From Actinomycetes bacterium (lineage in GTDB: Bacteria; Actinomycetota; Acidimicrobiia; Acidimicrobiales; Microtrichaceae), in assembly GCA_023437745.1 (NCBI GenBank), contig JAEZFI010000219.1, forward strand, positions 1 through 23,900: a DNA stretch of 23,900 bases, given 5' to 3'. A model generated the notes under the pieces. It saw nothing but the letters and a program-made list of their open reading frames with translations. It had not been told where the DNA came from and ran no database searches. The translations under genes and the position numbers were made by a program. This document shows positions 21,935 through 23,900 of this stretch, one piece after another; within the stretch, counting starts at the first letter, position 1; each line of letters begins with the position of its first letter.

Positions 21935-22060
21935 CCGAACTGTCACCGCTCGCCGAGGCATGGCCCGCCGGTGGTGACAGTTCGGCCGGCGCCGCTGGTG
22001 CTCGCAGCAACTGTCACCGCTCGCCGAGGCATGGCCCGCCGGTGGTGACAGTTCGGCCGG
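21935..22060. repeat. Two exact copies of a palindromic element between convergent genes
   Basis: A 52-base sequence occurs twice without a mismatch, at 21938-21989 and 22009-22060, at a 71-base period. Each copy is a long hairpin. In copy 1, CCGAACTGTCACC (21935-21947) pairs perfectly over 13 bp with GGTGACAGTTCGG (21973-21985) around a 25-base loop. In copy 2, the 10-bp core AACTGTCACC (22009-22018) pairs with GGTGACAGTT (22044-22053) around the same loop. It fills the space between the ends of the aldehyde dehydrogenase (plus) and the SDR (minus), so it could act as a two-way transcription barrier. It lacks T-runs and looks more like a REP/MITE-type repeat. Confidence 0.92.
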
Positions 22061-22064
22061 ACGG

Positions 22065-22799
22065 TCACTGGAGCGCGCGGCTGACCCCTCCGTCGACGAG
22101 GACCGACGCGCCGGAGACGAACGCCACCGACGCGCTGCACAGGAAGGCGGCGATCCGACCGAAGTCGGCAGGATCGCCCAGCCTCGGCGCCGGGCCGTGC
22201 TCCGGGACCCCGGCCAGGTGGGCCATGCGCGCCGTGTCGTGGCTGCCCGGTTGGATGGTGTTCACGCACACGCCCGTCCCGGCGAGCTCGGTCGCGAGGT
22301 TCTTCGCGTAGGAGGTCACCGCGGCCCGCGCCGCGGAGGAGGCGGCCAGCGAGGGGATCGGCTGGCGCGCACCGATCGACGTGATGGCGAGGATGCGTCC
22401 CCAGCCGGCCTCGCGCATCGGGCCGACGGCGGCGTTGCACAGCTCGACGGTCGACAGGAAGTTGAGGTGGAGCGCCTCCTCGAACGCCGTGAGCGGCGTG
22501 GTCGAGGCCTCGCCCGCCGGTGGGCCCCCTGCGTTGGCGACGACGATGTCGAGCGGGCCGCCGAGCCGATCGGCGGCGGTCGCCGCGAACCGGGCGGCGT
22601 CGCCCTCGACGCTCATGTCGGCCACGATGCCCACGGCCCCCTCGCCGATCGAGGCCACCGCCTCCGCGAGCCGATCCTCGTGCCGACCGCAGATCGCGAC
22701 GGCCACCCCCTCCTCGGCCAACGCTCGTGCCGTGGCCAGGCCGAGGCCGGCCGATCCTGCGGCCACGGCCGCCCGACGTCCTCTGATCCCCAGGTCCAT
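22065..22799 (-). CDS. SDR-family oxidoreductase-like protein lacking the catalytic Tyr and Lys
   Basis: This is a 244-residue Rossmann-fold protein of the short-chain dehydrogenase family. The cofactor loop is AAGSAGLGLA (13-22) instead of TGxxxGxG. NAG is present (VANAGG, 87-92), and Asn113 lies in LNF. Ser141 in the ITS motif is present, but the Tyr position 13 residues on is Ser154 and the Lys position is Arg158. The C-terminus LVDGGVS is typical. This resembles the described BKR-like SDR subgroup without a perfect cofactor motif or catalytic tetrad. It may be a non-canonical reductase or a non-enzymatic protein. The ATG at 22799 follows a strong GAGGAGG 7 bases upstream. It is convergent with the aldehyde dehydrogenase and divergent from the MocA-like gene. 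Confidence 0.88.
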   Translation of the reverse strand: MDLGIRGRRAAVAAGSAGLGLATARALAEEGVAVAICGRHEDRLAEAVASIGEGAVGIVADMSVEGDAARFAATAADRLGGPLDIVVANAGGPPAGEASTTPLTAFEEALHLNFLSTVELCNAAVGPMREAGWGRILAITSIGARQPIPSLAASSAARAAVTSYAKNLATELAGTGVCVNTIQPGSHDTARMAHLAGVPEHGPAPRLGDPADFGRIAAFLCSASVAFVSGASVLVDGGVSRALQ

Positions 22800-22827
22800 G
22801 GCGAGCCTCCTCGTCGGTCCGCGGCCG

Positions 22828-22837
22828 ATGGTACCGT
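22828..22837. promoter_or_regulatory. Overlapping divergent -10 elements between the SDR and MocA-like genes
   Basis: The 10-base sequence ATGGTACCGT in the 45-base divergent spacer reads as TACCGT on the plus strand (22832-22837) and as TACCAT on the minus strand (22833-22828). The plus element is 7 bases before the ATG at 22845, giving a leaderless start. The minus element is 28 bases before the SDR ATG, leaving room for its Shine-Dalgarno sequence. Both share the GGTACC centre, so one site may serve both directions. Confidence 0.42.
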
Positions 22838-22844
22838 CGGCCCG

Positions 22845-23414
22845 ATGTCGCCCCCGGAGGTCGCTGCGGTGGTCCTGGCGGGCGGGGCCGGCACGAGGTT
22901 CACGGGAGCGACCCACAAGCTGCTGACGCCGATCCGCGGCGAGCGGGTCCTCGATATGGCGGTGCGCTCGGCGGTGGCGAGCGGGATCGGCCCCGTCGCC
23001 GTCGTGTGGGGTGCCGTCGACCTGGGGCCGCACCTGCCGCCGGGCGTCGCGTCCGTGCCCAACCCGCGCTGGGCCGACGGCCAGGCCACGTCGCTGGCGA
23101 GAGCGGTGGAGTGGGCCGATTCGATCGGCTGCGACGCGGTGGTGGTGGGGCTCGGCGACCAGCCCGACGTGGGCGTCACGGCATGGCGGGAGGTCGCGTC
23201 CGACGGCAGGGCGGGCATCGTCGCCGCCGACTTCGGCGCCGGGCCGCGCCCGCCGGTCCGGCTGGACCGGGTCGTGTGGCCGCTGCTACCAAAGGACGGG
23301 GACGAGGGCGCGCGTGCGCTCTTCCGGCAACGACCGGACCTGTTGCACACCGTTCCCGTCCCCGGCGACCCCGCCGACATCGACACCGTGGAGGATCTGG
23401 CCCGATGGAGCTGA
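22845..23414 (+). CDS. MocA/MobA-like nucleotidyltransferase (molybdopterin cytidylyltransferase type)
   Basis: Enzymes of this family attach CMP (or GMP) to molybdopterin. CoxL-type hydroxylases need the cytosine form. The 189 residues contain VVLAGGAGTRF (9-19) with the conserved Lys25 in HKLL, WADGQATSLARAVEWA, VVVGLGDQPDV (acidic metal site replaced by GDQP as in MocA), PPVRL, a GDEGAR-type stretch and the C-terminal DIDTVEDL. No HTH or extra domain is seen. The context (CoxL upstream, CoxG overlapping by 10 bases downstream) supports a molybdenum-hydroxylase maturation role. The open frame extends upstream into antisense SDR sequence, but ATG 22845 after a TACCGT -10 is the sensible start. 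Confidence 0.87.
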   Translation: MSPPEVAAVVLAGGAGTRFTGATHKLLTPIRGERVLDMAVRSAVASGIGPVAVVWGAVDLGPHLPPGVASVPNPRWADGQATSLARAVEWADSIGCDAVVVGLGDQPDVGVTAWREVASDGRAGIVAADFGAGPRPPVRLDRVVWPLLPKDGDEGARALFRQRPDLLHTVPVPGDPADIDTVEDLARWS

Positions 23415-23900
23415 CCAACGAGTTCACGGTGGACGTGCCGCTGGCCCGTGCCTGGGCGGTGCTCACCGACGTGGAGCTCATCGCCCCCTGCCTCCCGGGT
23501 GCACAGCTCCAGGAGATCGAGGGCGACGAGTACCGCGGCATCGTCAAGGTGAAGGTGGGTCCGATCACCGCCCAGTACAAGGGTGCGGCGACGTTCGTCG
23601 AGCAGGACGAGGCCGCCGGGCGGGTGGTGCTCGAGGGCAAGGGTCGCGACACCAAGGGACAGGGGAACGCCTCGGCCGTGATCACCGCGCAGCTCACCGC
23701 CGCCGGCCCGGACCGCACCACGGTCTCCGTGGTCACCGACCTGACGGTCACCGGCAAGGTCGCGCAGTTCGGCCGCGGCGTGATGGCCGACGTGTCGTCC
23801 AAGCTGATGGCCCAGTTCGCCGACAACCTCTCGGCCCAGGTGCTCGTCCCGTCCGCGGCCGAGCCCGCAGCGGAGCCGGCACCCGCGGGGGAGGCCACGC
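23405..23900 (+). CDS. CoxG-like SRPBCC-domain protein (partial, runs off the right edge)
   Basis: ATG 23405 lies inside the last codons of the MocA-like gene (10-base overlap in another frame). The frame stays open to the window end, giving 165 visible residues. It starts MELTNEFTVDVPLARAWAVL, followed by IAPCLPGA, VKVKVGPITAQYKGAATF, and GRGVMADVSSKLMAQFADNL. These are the family landmarks of carbon monoxide dehydrogenase subunit G (CoxG). In CO dehydrogenase operons CoxG-type proteins help membrane attachment or assembly. The visible end turns Ala/Pro/Glu-rich, suggesting a linker or tail continues past 23900. coxM and coxS homologues may follow outside the window. Confidence 0.9.
   Translation, partial: MELTNEFTVDVPLARAWAVLTDVELIAPCLPGAQLQEIEGDEYRGIVKVKVGPITAQYKGAATFVEQDEAAGRVVLEGKGRDTKGQGNASAVITAQLTAAGPDRTTVSVVTDLTVTGKVAQFGRGVMADVSSKLMAQFADNLSAQVLVPSAAEPAAEPAPAGEAT

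Overview
This window is strongly GC-rich DNA with tightly packed genes, frequent GTG starts and many 4-base stop/start overlaps. Most of it is the conserved actinobacterial block known from Mycobacterium tuberculosis around rpfB-ksgA-ispE-pth-rplY-prs-glmU-mfd-mazG-eno-divIC. The gene content and degree of divergence suggest a member of the phylum Actinomycetota, most likely an Acidimicrobiia-type lineage. The class assignment is inference from the text of the proteins, not a search.

Layout. Positions 1-67 hold the proline-rich end of an upstream gene. Next come rsmA (16S rRNA dimethyltransferase) and ispE (MEP pathway kinase), overlapping by 4 bases. A 33-codon gene for ribosomal protein bS22 lies convergently on the minus strand (1702-1803). 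Three surface-polysaccharide genes follow: a Wzz/BY-kinase-like co-polymerase with a broken P-loop (1949-3286), a polyprenyl-phosphate sugar-1-phosphate transferase (3544-5028) and a membrane-anchored GT2 glycosyltransferase (5025-6035). A tRNA-Gln(UUG) opens the second housekeeping run: glmU (missing its acetyltransferase half), prs, rplY, pth, mfd, a SurA_N-like lipoprotein, a YabN-type methylase-MazG fusion, eno and a DivIC/FtsB-like division protein.

From 17345 the content becomes accessory. It starts with a 72-bp in-frame tandem repeat that encodes a possible 54-residue leaderless ORF, then a form II-like CoxL molybdenum hydroxylase large subunit, a TetR regulator and an aldehyde dehydrogenase. 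A duplicated palindromic element follows. After that come a minus-strand SDR lacking the usual catalytic Tyr/Lys, a divergent MocA-like molybdopterin nucleotidyltransferase, and a CoxG-like SRPBCC protein that runs off the right end. CoxL, the MocA-like enzyme and CoxG fit one molybdenum-hydroxylase module. Its FAD and iron-sulfur subunits are not in the window.

The least explained structures are non-coding. One is a palindromic element between mazG and eno, with an extra half-copy that forms the end of mazG. Another is the exactly duplicated palindrome at 21935-22060; its loop carries a motif like that of the mazG-eno element. The third is the 72-bp repeat before coxL. Several genes also have a TAnnnT -10-like hexamer 6-10 bases before the start codon, which points to leaderless transcripts. 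No CRISPR array, insertion sequence, integrase or rRNA gene was seen, and no stretch over 300 bases lacks a gene.
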